From: a virus | Virus record (IMG/VR): IMGVR_UViG_3300010885_012574 | Span: 1-36,143 of that record | Length of the DNA stretch: 36,143 bases | Direction: 5' to 3' (one strand) | Part shown: positions 20,001-26,822 of the stretch, one piece after another | Layout: every line of letters starts with the position of its first letter | Numbering within the stretch: position 1 is the first letter of the stretch | Translations under genes and position numbers: made by a program | The notes under the pieces: generated by a model | Told to the model about the DNA's origin: nothing | What the model saw: the letters and a program-made list of their open reading frames with translations, nothing else | The model's database searches: none

Positions 20001-23000
20001 AACTAGTTGAATACTTGGATATAATTGATCCACTTAAAGGAAAGATTGCAGGAATTGCAGAACAAGAATTAAAATATAAATCAGCGTTTGATCCTGCTAC
20101 ATATTCAATTGGCACAGAGTTAACAGTTGTTGATAATAATACAAGTTGGATTGATGACCATGTTGGAGAATTGTGGTGGGATCTAAGTACCGCAAAATAT
20201 CAATGGTATGAGCAAGGTGATGATATATTTAGAAGAAATAATTGGGGCAAGTTATTCCCTGGTTCGAGTATTGATGTATATGAATGGGTTAAATCAGATT
20301 TGTTACCTAGTGAATGGGCAGCTCAGGCTGATACCAATGACGGATTAACAAAAGGAATAAGCGGACAACCTAAGTATCCTGATAACACCGTTGTTTCTGT
20401 TAAACAATTATTCAACAATGTAACAGGTGCATTTGAAAGTGTATATTTCTTCTGGGTAAAGAATAAAGTAACAGTGCCTAATGTTAAGAATAGAAGAATT
20501 AGTAGCTATCAGGTATCAACTATAATTTCTGATCCTGTTGCAAATGGATTAAAATTTGCTGAAATATTATCAGCAGACTCAATAGCATTTGCTAATGTTC
20601 AGCCGATGCTAGTTGGTAACAGAATAAATGCAAATATTGCTATCAATTCAGCCCGTAGTGAAATTCCTAGACATACCGAATGGTTGTTAATGTCCGAAGG
20701 TAATGATAGACGCATGCCACATCCATTGCTAGAGAAAAAATTAATTGATAGTTTGCTAGGACATGATTCATTAGGCAATACTGTTCCTAGCATGGAATTG
20801 ACATATAGAAATAGATATGGAACAGGAATACGTCCTCAACAAACATTATTCAAAGATAGAGTCAAAGCGTTAAGAAATCAAGTTGATTTTGCTAATTCTA
20901 TTTTAATTAAAGAAAGAATAACAAGTAATTACAATTTTAATAATTTAAATAGTTTTGATCCTGTACCTGATGAATTGTCTAGAGAGTACGATTTAATTGT
21001 TAATTCAGTTGAAGAACTTAATAGTATCAATACACAGCAGTTTGAGCAAGCATTACTAACTTGTACTGTCAATAATGGTAAAATAATATCAGTTGATATA
21101 TCAACTATGGGATATGGTTATACATTGCCTCCGCTAGTGACTATCGCAGGATTGTCTGGAAATGATGCAGTTATATTAACAGAAATTGATAGTAGCGGTC
21201 GGGTTATAAATGCGGTAATATCTAATCCAGGAACTGGGTATGTTGTTGCTCCTCGATTAATTGTTAGACCACAAACTGTTATTATTAAACATCATCCGTT
21301 ATATGGCAATCGTTGGACCAAGCATCAATTTGATTATGCTTCCCCTAATACTGATCGTGAACCATGGATAATAGTTAAAAATCAAACATACAATACCACA
21401 TTGTATTGGGACTATGTAGACTGGGCCAGTGATAGTTACTCGCCGTATAAAGATTACAAATATGTAATTGAAGGAGTATATGGACTTTCAACATTAGAGA
21501 ATATTGTAGTTGGTGATTACATAAAGATTAATAATATTGGCGATGGACGATTTGTTATTCTTGAAAGAATAGCAGATTCTGAATTTGGAGATTTCTCTCC
21601 ACATTATAATTTTGTTTATAGTGAGAAAGGGACAATTCAAATATCAGAATCTATATGGAAATTTTCTGATAAGAATGTTGCCTATGACGATGCTACATTA
21701 GAAGAAACATTATATGATCAAATACCTGACATAGAGTTATACTATATATTATTAGCATTAAAAGAAGATATTTTCATCAACCATCTCAAAGTTAATTGGA
21801 ATAAGTTTTTCTTTGCTGCTGTGAAATATGCCTTAACTGAACAAAAATTATTAGACTGGGCATTCAAAACATCATTCATTAATGTTGTTAATAGTGTTGG
21901 ATCATTAGATCAGAGACCTGTCTATAAATTAGATAATGAACAATACTTTGAAGATTACATCAAAGAAGTTAAACCTTATCATACAAATATTAGAACTTAT
22001 ACATCTAAATATTCTTCATTAGAAGAAAACTCAACTCTTTCTTTTACTGATTTTGATTCACCGTTATATTATAATACTGAAACAAACCAATTTAATGTTG
22101 TTAACTTCAACAATGGAGATTTATTAAGTCAGCAACCGTGGAAATCATGGGTAGACAATTACACATATTGTGTAGGTTCAATAATAGTAGCAGATGCAGG
22201 AACAAATTATACTCAAATTCCAACTGTTACTATTTCAGGTGGCGGAATGTCTGTTACATCAGTTGCAACTGCTGAAGCTTATATTAGAAACGGCGGAGTT
22301 TTCCAAATACTTGTAACACACCCTGGTGCAGGATATACTGAAACACCTACAATTACAATTTCAGGTGGCGGCCCATATGTAACTGTAACTGCGACTGTTT
22401 CTGTATCATTATTAAACTTGACCACAAGAAAAAATATTATAGGACTAAAGTTTGATAGGGTTGGTGCTCAATCTGAAATTGGAGATATTAATGTTTATGA
22501 TAAATTTGTATGTTCAGGAAAAGAAGATAAATTTTTATTATCATTGGTAGCCAATCGTAATAAAACAGACATCATTCCTACTCTTAATGGTAGATTGATA
22601 TTTGCCAATGACTATAAAATTGAATATTATTCAGAATTATATAACGGATACACAAAACATTATTCTAGATTTGTATTTTTAAATTATGTACCTGCTAAGG
22701 ATCAAATATTTGAAATTCATTATAAAAAGAGCATTGATTATTACACAGCAGTTGACAGAATAGATCAATTCTACACAGCTACTACTGCGTTATCATCGTT
22801 GATGTCAGGAGTAATATATCCTAATAATATTATACAGGGATTGCCATTTGAATATTCTACAGCCTGGGATACTATTCAAGGAAATTCAAAATATGATGTG
22901 TCTGCATGGAGCGATAATATAAGTTATTATGCATCAGCAAAATTAGTTAAAAATGTTATAGCAGGAACTTCAACTTTATATCTTAGTACTATCACTGATA

Positions 23001-26000
23001 TATATCCTGGACAAGTAATTAATATTTTAAATTCAACAACTAATCGTGTTCGTGCTGATACAGTAGTAGTCTCGGTTAATACTGAGGCTAAAAGTATTAC
23101 TATCAGTCAACCTCATTATGCAATTAAAACAGTTAAGTCAACTGCAACAAATGTAGGATCAGATATTGTTGTTACTACTGCGGTGCCATTTAATAGAAAC
23201 ATCGTATTAGGTGATACAGTTACCATAGTAGGAATTTCTGCTAAAGAATTTAATGGACAATATGTTATTGCTTCAACAGTAGACAATAATAAGTTTATTG
23301 TAACTGCTAAATCTGTGCTATCAACTACATCTACAATTAATACCTACGGTGATGCTAATGCAACAGTTTCGTCAATATTGTTTAATATTAATACAGCAAC
23401 TGTATTAATAAATTACATTAATGATACATATTTGAAATTATCTAACAATACAATTGTAATTGATTTAATGACACGATATGATGAAATTGCAAAAGTTAAA
23501 GTTTTAAAAGATAATGTTACAGCTGAAATGCTTACTGGAGATCCTTTAGGATCACATCCAGGTAGTGAATATTATCATTTAACTATTGATAATGAAACTA
23601 AAAATGTAATAGCAACTTTTTATCAGATGTCAAATTCTTCATATAATTTAGAAGTTTTTGTTTATGGTAATACAAATATTGAATTCTGGAAAACAGATTT
23701 CAATCAAAGTGGATTAGATTCAACATTGCCAGGTGGCCATTGGAACTCAGGATGGAACGATTTTGTTGGCGGTGCTGGTGTTACATTTACATCAACCTCA
23801 ATACTATCATCTACAACTGGAAATATTATTGATGGCGATTCATTCTTAAATGAACGTTCAGGATATGCTCCTGAAGAATGTGTTGCAGGTCATGTATTAG
23901 ATAGTTTAGGTATCAATGTTTATACAAAAGAAGATAACTCATATCCAACAGTATTATCTGGTTCGTTCTATATAAAAGCAGGTGCTACACCGTCTGCAAT
24001 AATAAGTGTAACGGATACTCAATCTGCTGGTATGATGGTTCATTATAATGGAAAAATACTTGACAGAGTAGCGAATCAAGATGAATTATCAAGTTCACAT
24101 GAATACTATATGGTTGGAAATACAATCCATCTTGGACCACAGACAGTATCTGGCCGCGGCGGATATACAATGATAACCATTGGTGGTAATTATTCATTAC
24201 TTGATAGTAATATGGAAACAATCTATCCTGGTGATACTCCTAAGGTGATAAGTTTATTATCAAGTATTAATGATGTTCATGGAACATATGTGTTAGTTGA
24301 CGGTGTAGAGATATCTGAGATTACTCAAGCAGATGCTGATGCAGGCGCCTATGGATATGTTGTTGGACCATATAGCAGTACAAATAACAGAGCCAGTGTG
24401 ACTGTCTACGATTTATCACGTGGTACACACAATATTCAGGCATGGTTCTTTGAATCAAAATATACAAAATTCAATAGAGTTCATGAAGAATTACTCGATG
24501 CTGGTACAGATCAAACAATGTTTGAACTTGGATTTGTTCCAGGAAATATTGAACCAGTTAGTGCTCAGGTAATTGTTGAAATATTTGATAATACAACATC
24601 AAGAAAAAGATTGCTTCCGCCTTGGGTAAGTTATTATCAGATTTCTGGTAATCAATTAACTTTTGCAATTGATAATAAACATACTCGTCTACCAGATACT
24701 TATTCTCCAAACACTGTATTTGTATATGCTAATGGTGTTAAATTACGTCCAGGATTTGATTATACATTAAATGCAGCCGATAGTACAATTACTATTATTG
24801 ATAAATTATTGAAAAAAGGAGATGCGGTTGCTGTAGTCGGATTGATAGATTATGACTATATAATAGATGGAAATATTTTAGAATTGACTACTCCAGTTTC
24901 CAATGTTAGCATAAAAGTTACATCGTTTACAAATCACGATAAAATGTTAACCAAAACAGAAAGATTTAATGGAGCATTATCTCGTCGCTTCACATTATCA
25001 TTTCCTACATTGTCTGATGACTATGTTTGGGTATACGTCGACGGTGTTCCATTAACTGCTAGAGATGAATTCAATATATTAGATGATGCACGTACAATCG
25101 AAGTAAGTGATTTAATATCTGTTACAACTGCATCGTCGGTGGTTATTACAACTATTAATCCACCGTCTTTTGGTAATATAATACTTGGATTTAGAATATT
25201 CAATGATATGTTTGATAAATCACACTTTAAAAGATTGTCAGCATTCCATAGCACAACATTATTACAACCATTAAGACATACCGATGACGTTATTGTATTA
25301 GCTGACGGAAATGGAATAATTCCACCTAACCCAATAATTAATAAACCAGGTGTTGTTATTATTGATGGCGAGCGTATTGAATTTGCAGAAAAAAATGGTA
25401 ATTTGTTAAAAAGATTAAGAAGAAGTACATTAGGAACTGGTCCTGCTACATTCTCAAATGTAGGTACTCAAGTATTTGATCAAAGTTCTCAACAAACTAT
25501 ACCTTATAGTGAAATAACATTAGTACAATCAACATCAACCACAAGTACAACATATATTATTAATACAGTAACTACAACTGCTACAGGAGCCGGCATCGTT
25601 TTAGATCCGTCTATAAATGCAGTAGATCAAGTTACAGTCTATTATGGTGGTCGACAGTTACGTAAGTCACCTGTAATAGTGCATGATAAGTTCTATGATA
25701 AACCTGTCTATGCTCCAGCGGCAAGAACAGCATATATTTTAATAGTTGGACAATCTAATATAGGTAACTATGGAGAACATACAGACAATTATATTCCTAA
25801 TATTAAAGTAAAACGTCTTGACATTAACGGCCTATGGGAACCTGCAGTTTCTCCAGCTGGTCCAGATAGATTAGCCACAGGATATAATTGGGCATCAGGC
25901 TCAGCAATTGATGTTCCGGGCGGAGTATCCGGTGGAAATATGGATGGCAGAATAGGTGATATACTTCTTAACAGTGGCGAGTATGACGAAGTTTATATTG

Positions 26001-26821
26001 TTAATGTTTCTGTAGGTGGAACGGAATTAGGTTGGTGGCTCAGCACAGCATTGTCATCAGACTACAACGGCGGAACTCCAAGAGGTGAAGATAATTTTTC
26101 ATATACTAATAACAAGCTATATGAAAGATTACAATTTGCTGTAAACAAATCAAATGATAAAGGGTTTAAATTTACACATGTTCTTCTTGGAATAGGAGAA
26201 TCAGATAGCATTAATTTTATTTCGTCGGCTAATTATTTTGATCACTTCTCAAAATTTAAAACAGATATTAGAAATTTAGGTATAGATGCTCCTATCTATA
26301 TTAGCAAAACTTCATATGTATCGTATTTGGATGGTGCGCTAATTTCAACTCGTAGTGAACTTATTGAATGCCAACAAAATATAATAAATGAATATTCAGA
26401 TGTATACTTTGGAGCCTATACGGATCAATACGGCGATAACTATCGATGGGACCATCTACATTTTAAAATAGCAGGATTAAATGCAGTTGCTAGCGATTGG
26501 GGCAACTCGATTATTACAGCAATAACATCATTTAATCCTAATGCTCCAGAGTTTTCTATAAACACTGCAACTAACGAATTGTCGTTAAATATTTCAGACT
26601 ACAACGGAATATCAACTAATATTACCATTGTACAAAGAAAAGGACATATTTGGACCGGAACAGAATCGTTGTTAACTAGTAACTCAATACAAGCTGAATT
26701 CTTACGTGATAGAAAATCAACATTACCTGATATATATTATTATGGCGGAGATACAGTGATTAGAGATAATAATAACAGCATTATTACTGACGATAACAAC
26801 CAACCCTTAGAAGGATATTAA
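11027..26821 (+). CDS. Giant 5264-residue baseplate/tail structural protein with propeller, helical repeats and SGNH esterase domain
   Basis: One unbroken reading frame of 15.8 kb, placed where T4 has gp7, gp8, gp9 and gp10 after gp6. Regions in order: residues 1-150 open with FVGSRLTPNYNNTTDF and VIAFDDLINEIDIQSG; about 690-1060 include DQYNQFKMNLLRAMVR, DTDRPDIYPWEMLGH and WWDTHY, a pattern I associate with very large structural proteins of marine T4-like and jumbo phages; about 2020-2965 are FG-GAP-like beta-propeller blades; eight helical repeats sit within the propeller (2156-2290 and 2413-2824); about 3345-3415 and 3717-3792 carry glycine-rich 'G-GY-P-TI' strands; about 4570-4710 hold two 'VYVDG-L-DY' beta modules; 4895-5165 is an SGNH hydrolase-like domain. 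GGAAC lies 8 bp before the ATG, and the stop is followed after 1 bp by the fibre gene. A baseplate-linked fibre or wedge role is inferred from position; the exact T4 equivalent is unknown. Confidence 0.7.
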   Translation: MADNRKSVNLLPDYLKSDKNSKFLSATVDPLIQSPQLERIDGFVGSRLTPNYNNTTDFYIKENSALRTNYSLEPALVLKEASSKITDVIAFDDLINEIDIQSGKTNNLDRLFRSKFYSYDPYINWDKLVNYSQYYWLPNGPDSIVINILPEDIEGLVSYTMQNGYPLSNGMKLRFDSNGNEYYVEGVGSSIKLINIKLLEVNELADVAYNETFDSDKFDSYPFDGDKKIPLTAEYITINRASTDLNPWSRYNRWFHSEIIRITSIINNQPFILPLNSRAQRPIVEFKPNIQLYNFGKTGIEKITVIDTDTTNAFSSVDGTIGYYVDGVLLEHGNTIIFNADTNDNVRGKIYTVNYDISTNPSTLRLVDPVTPNNLDSVAINYGTNNAGTCWHYNSATDKWIYSQQHIKINQAPLFDLFDHNGISYTDTVLYNSNFVGSKIFGYDIGTGTSDKILGFPLKYKNSVGVGSYLFKNYFMTDSINVSSSGVISTVPTSVTYFKFSDSGLLKNVWSIAVDYQIPVIEIQTILTATNIATISSISPTPNVSVIASVNSTLTTATLSKTDLTLTFDKPLNVNDVLSLKITSDQIPNSNGFYETPLGLTNNPLNGIIASFTLSELSDHLHSMVNRITNFSGSFPGLSNLRDLDDYSKYGTRLIINANPISFAQLFIGKKDHNVVDAIRHAADQYNQFKMNLLRAMVRVDSQLTPAEALDMILTDINNKSSGAPYYRSDMLGYGFNKIKRTYTVSNTNVTHYPIGLDFDLTTLSFKSVLVYINNIQLVNEVDYRFSVDEVIISLGLSLNDVIDIHYYPDTLGSFIPSTPSKLGLYPAYSPVIYYDESYISANTVLIRGHDGSVMQAYGDYRDNIILEYEKRVYNNIKTKYNSDIFDINAVIPGVYRKDKYQLSDANDILIKDFIKWTGAYGIDVSTNNIYDEGDPSTWNYKNSINKLTNTAISGHWRGIYKYFYDTDRPDIYPWEMLGHSSKPTWWDTHYSWVNPSKRSDLISAITIGWTEEPPSIKINANYARPDFPFMCPVDLLGNLLMPNEFLVSDTGYYDKISSWEFGDYGPAETAWRKSSYWPFALNAAAALLDPCTYTSSMFDTSRTELNSNGQLTYKVDNAYLNPNKLLIEGYDNVQTAGFGIYVVEKGLQKDINYLSILKQDLTYINFNLFHKVGGFVSKDKLQVVIDSIDPLSHSPGAVLPPENYTLVLNVSNPIKSASISGVVIQKFNGKFIIKGYDKSKPYFNVLLPLKSSASGSLTVGGKSEEFTEWAGSITSSGLGAIDVTAPTPTTTRYYKQGQIVRYNNRYYRVKVGHATQPTFDSTLFYLLSELPMVGGSTVQKSSRFENNVTKISYGTSYSSIQEIYDILIGYGAYLESQGFIFDEFNTDLNEIVDWKYTGKEFLYWTTQNWADGNLITLSPFADYLKYAYNDSIVDNISTGDYEYSLLKADGKSFPIDKFRLSREDGVCVINTIDTLEGIFFATLNSVQKEHGMVLDNTTIFNDTIYEIDTGYKQQRIKLLGFRTAGWNGDLSSPGFVYDNVDITDWAPYTLYLPGKVVRYNGAYYESNSKVINNAIFDFNKWDKLNSKPESNLLSNFDYKIKQFEDFYSLDIDNFDISQQKLAQHLVGYTQRPYLNSIITDPIAQYKFYQGFIKEKGTKNAVDKLSKVGNFTNQGDISFNEEWAFRVGQYGSFVTYNEIEINLTEGTALENPYVVKFVNSNPLNANPLITYKLPSDLLLTPDEYISSSTFNTYPSTFSDNNIKLNTAGYVRADDVTATAYNKNSLLDIANNSLIQEGNTIWLGFLENGDWTVYRYSNQSAKIAGVYVSSPAIDITFTTDINHSLSVGDIISIVRFNDQVNGIHIVTAIPRLDQFTVASSLTTIANAELLSNGSLFKFEQARYNNLNELVNGDIVSKLNYGEKIWIDNGVGDKWQVYEKIQNLTVGSITTASSLVLNQQFGNSIYTQEDSNILLMSATGKYTNAPKYGNISVFYKIKNLLEKRFDYTLNNSFKVYCDDVLPNEFGYSLAYDTTKGLYIAGAPAASLIKAPLVSGVVVTSDGSGTPKSFNSEGLVKISSYDEIFNTEKTEAVLVSPYATNAATAEHARFGHSVYVNNVAYTASTILLVGAPGDIYSNNNYCGNVYAYKIDRFNYYKATRAQVIYALAANPLAPLYYGEQTILNWMLVGLTGFQQFHIDYRIAHPDEASIWDAQRAQDAVGIINTRVEVLAAYQNNIDAQLYPDEASIRYWMINGLGADLSTFNYSVIVENEKNPVQHQKNLIERNTVEKPAAIYINPHQSGISLNSHVALTTSSHYGSKIVGDTLGNFIAISAPYHIDSTTDRTGVVQVFNSQLNWVQTLYSPFENNEVFGNDMAVSSDGSYLFVSSTNTKVSENSRGKVAIYKLSGSGKIIISRRSSVLIAYAENLLAPLYPTEEEIQYWMYAGLGTNNSDFSSAVLNDRELNPGQAALNDQARAADILGIKSTRAAVLTAYRNNLDAPIYPDEASIRYWMINGLGSGVDGFTAEITAFNAANPDQYAANLAERAALLAPSPYLSTRFEVIYAFAANLLAPVFPSNAMILDWMTSGLSGFASGINSYRSAHLSEAANWDTDRANDETGIYGNPIINTRAEVISAYQSNLNANLYPTDTDIRYWMTVGLDRFGSKIKNDNTNFPEQYASYLQVRATDDPIATKAQVILKYASNLEAELYPSDTSINYWMVHGLTEFDSTNNITRNNDPALAASIDDARAVDARNTKSTRAEVITAYQNNVDAPLYPIEADIRRWMLAGITSNTFNSFNNSIISYNVLYPANYIKFLAQRDRENSNVDYKFDIHQIIVNPLIHSGLKFGTSISISKNNNNLAISAMGTNNSELLTFDKNSKNGKTTFDGGVTKFTANIPNSGIVYVYGNINGYFVQGETLSDPASLAGNGFGYAIAATNNNIFVSASSTISASRFFEFYKLDSNVNGLKLLREQSDLVDISTIDRLSLIDSFKEELVEYLDIIDPLKGKIAGIAEQELKYKSAFDPATYSIGTELTVVDNNTSWIDDHVGELWWDLSTAKYQWYEQGDDIFRRNNWGKLFPGSSIDVYEWVKSDLLPSEWAAQADTNDGLTKGISGQPKYPDNTVVSVKQLFNNVTGAFESVYFFWVKNKVTVPNVKNRRISSYQVSTIISDPVANGLKFAEILSADSIAFANVQPMLVGNRINANIAINSARSEIPRHTEWLLMSEGNDRRMPHPLLEKKLIDSLLGHDSLGNTVPSMELTYRNRYGTGIRPQQTLFKDRVKALRNQVDFANSILIKERITSNYNFNNLNSFDPVPDELSREYDLIVNSVEELNSINTQQFEQALLTCTVNNGKIISVDISTMGYGYTLPPLVTIAGLSGNDAVILTEIDSSGRVINAVISNPGTGYVVAPRLIVRPQTVIIKHHPLYGNRWTKHQFDYASPNTDREPWIIVKNQTYNTTLYWDYVDWASDSYSPYKDYKYVIEGVYGLSTLENIVVGDYIKINNIGDGRFVILERIADSEFGDFSPHYNFVYSEKGTIQISESIWKFSDKNVAYDDATLEETLYDQIPDIELYYILLALKEDIFINHLKVNWNKFFFAAVKYALTEQKLLDWAFKTSFINVVNSVGSLDQRPVYKLDNEQYFEDYIKEVKPYHTNIRTYTSKYSSLEENSTLSFTDFDSPLYYNTETNQFNVVNFNNGDLLSQQPWKSWVDNYTYCVGSIIVADAGTNYTQIPTVTISGGGMSVTSVATAEAYIRNGGVFQILVTHPGAGYTETPTITISGGGPYVTVTATVSVSLLNLTTRKNIIGLKFDRVGAQSEIGDINVYDKFVCSGKEDKFLLSLVANRNKTDIIPTLNGRLIFANDYKIEYYSELYNGYTKHYSRFVFLNYVPAKDQIFEIHYKKSIDYYTAVDRIDQFYTATTALSSLMSGVIYPNNIIQGLPFEYSTAWDTIQGNSKYDVSAWSDNISYYASAKLVKNVIAGTSTLYLSTITDIYPGQVINILNSTTNRVRADTVVVSVNTEAKSITISQPHYAIKTVKSTATNVGSDIVVTTAVPFNRNIVLGDTVTIVGISAKEFNGQYVIASTVDNNKFIVTAKSVLSTTSTINTYGDANATVSSILFNINTATVLINYINDTYLKLSNNTIVIDLMTRYDEIAKVKVLKDNVTAEMLTGDPLGSHPGSEYYHLTIDNETKNVIATFYQMSNSSYNLEVFVYGNTNIEFWKTDFNQSGLDSTLPGGHWNSGWNDFVGGAGVTFTSTSILSSTTGNIIDGDSFLNERSGYAPEECVAGHVLDSLGINVYTKEDNSYPTVLSGSFYIKAGATPSAIISVTDTQSAGMMVHYNGKILDRVANQDELSSSHEYYMVGNTIHLGPQTVSGRGGYTMITIGGNYSLLDSNMETIYPGDTPKVISLLSSINDVHGTYVLVDGVEISEITQADADAGAYGYVVGPYSSTNNRASVTVYDLSRGTHNIQAWFFESKYTKFNRVHEELLDAGTDQTMFELGFVPGNIEPVSAQVIVEIFDNTTSRKRLLPPWVSYYQISGNQLTFAIDNKHTRLPDTYSPNTVFVYANGVKLRPGFDYTLNAADSTITIIDKLLKKGDAVAVVGLIDYDYIIDGNILELTTPVSNVSIKVTSFTNHDKMLTKTERFNGALSRRFTLSFPTLSDDYVWVYVDGVPLTARDEFNILDDARTIEVSDLISVTTASSVVITTINPPSFGNIILGFRIFNDMFDKSHFKRLSAFHSTTLLQPLRHTDDVIVLADGNGIIPPNPIINKPGVVIIDGERIEFAEKNGNLLKRLRRSTLGTGPATFSNVGTQVFDQSSQQTIPYSEITLVQSTSTTSTTYIINTVTTTATGAGIVLDPSINAVDQVTVYYGGRQLRKSPVIVHDKFYDKPVYAPAARTAYILIVGQSNIGNYGEHTDNYIPNIKVKRLDINGLWEPAVSPAGPDRLATGYNWASGSAIDVPGGVSGGNMDGRIGDILLNSGEYDEVYIVNVSVGGTELGWWLSTALSSDYNGGTPRGEDNFSYTNNKLYERLQFAVNKSNDKGFKFTHVLLGIGESDSINFISSANYFDHFSKFKTDIRNLGIDAPIYISKTSYVSYLDGALISTRSELIECQQNIINEYSDVYFGAYTDQYGDNYRWDHLHFKIAGLNAVASDWGNSIITAITSFNPNAPEFSINTATNELSLNISDYNGISTNITIVQRKGHIWTGTESLLTSNSIQAEFLRDRKSTLPDIYYYGGDTVIRDNNNSIITDDNNQPLEGY
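17090..19910 (+). other. Beta-propeller-like (FG-GAP-type) region inside the giant protein
   Basis: Residues about 2020-2965 contain at least six segments of the type 'FG-S-(8-12)-L-V-GAP...G-VY-Y': FGYSLAYD...LYIAGAPA; FGHSVYVNN...ILLVGAPGD...GNVYAYKID; YGSKIVGDTLGNFIAISAP; FGNDMAVSSDGSYLFVSS; FGTSISISKNNNNLAISA; FGYAIAATNNNIFVSAS. These resemble the blades of integrin-alpha type FG-GAP propellers. Blades two and three, and again four and five, are separated by the helical repeat units described separately. A propeller of six or seven blades is an inference from spacing. Such domains usually bind proteins or glycans. Confidence 0.5.
17492..19498 (+). repeat. Eight divergent repeats of 64-72 residues in the giant protein
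   Basis: Repeat starts are at 17492, 17690, 18263, 18473, 18689, 18902, 19094 and 19292, with a 370-bp propeller segment between the second and third. The consensus is T-R-x-x-V-[IL]-x-x-Y-x-x-N-[LI]-x-A-x-L-Y-P-x-[DE]-x-x-I-x-x-WM-x-x-GL, followed by a helix ending in a P-x-x-x-x-x-L-x-x-R/A phrase. They come as four A-B pairs: A units (first, third, fifth, seventh) and B units with the better conserved LYP-E-IRYWM core. The second and fourth units share 40 of 43 bases at 17739-17781 and 18522-18564; the three changes are silent transitions. The repeats look helical. They recall DUF4214-type extracellular repeats only loosely, and I do not assign a family. Confidence 0.8.
21059..22402 (+). 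repeat. Two glycine-rich beta double-repeats (G-GY...P-VTI) in the giant protein
   Basis: Four copies of a short strand motif occur in two pairs. Pair one lies at 21059-21267 (MGYGYTLPPLVTIAG and NPGTGYVVAPRLIV). Pair two lies at 22175-22402 (DAGTNYTQIPTVTISGGG and HPGAGYTETPTITISGGG). The intervening phrases are also alike (KIISVDIS, GRVINAVIS, GVFQILVTH). This looks like an internally duplicated small beta domain used twice, as is common in phage fibre proteins. Between the pairs lies a different segment (WDYVDWASDSYSPYKDYKYV and on). Confidence 0.6.
25715..26521 (+). other. SGNH hydrolase / sialate O-acetylesterase-like domain (C-terminal part of giant protein)
   Basis: Residues about 4895-5165 carry the ordered blocks of the SGNH fold: block I GQSN with probable nucleophile Ser4910 (LIVGQSNIGNYGE); block II VSVGGTELGWW, as in carbohydrate esterase family 6 and sialate O-acetylesterase-like proteins; a GESD at 5057-5060 (LLGIGESDS), the position of 'QGESD' in that family; and block V DHLH with probable catalytic Asp5142 and His5145 (WDHLHFKIAG). 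All key residues appear intact. The family removes O-acetyl groups from sugars; on a tail protein the likely substrate is acetylated surface polysaccharide, which is inference. About 100 beta-rich residues follow it. Confidence 0.75.
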
Positions 26822-26822
26822 C

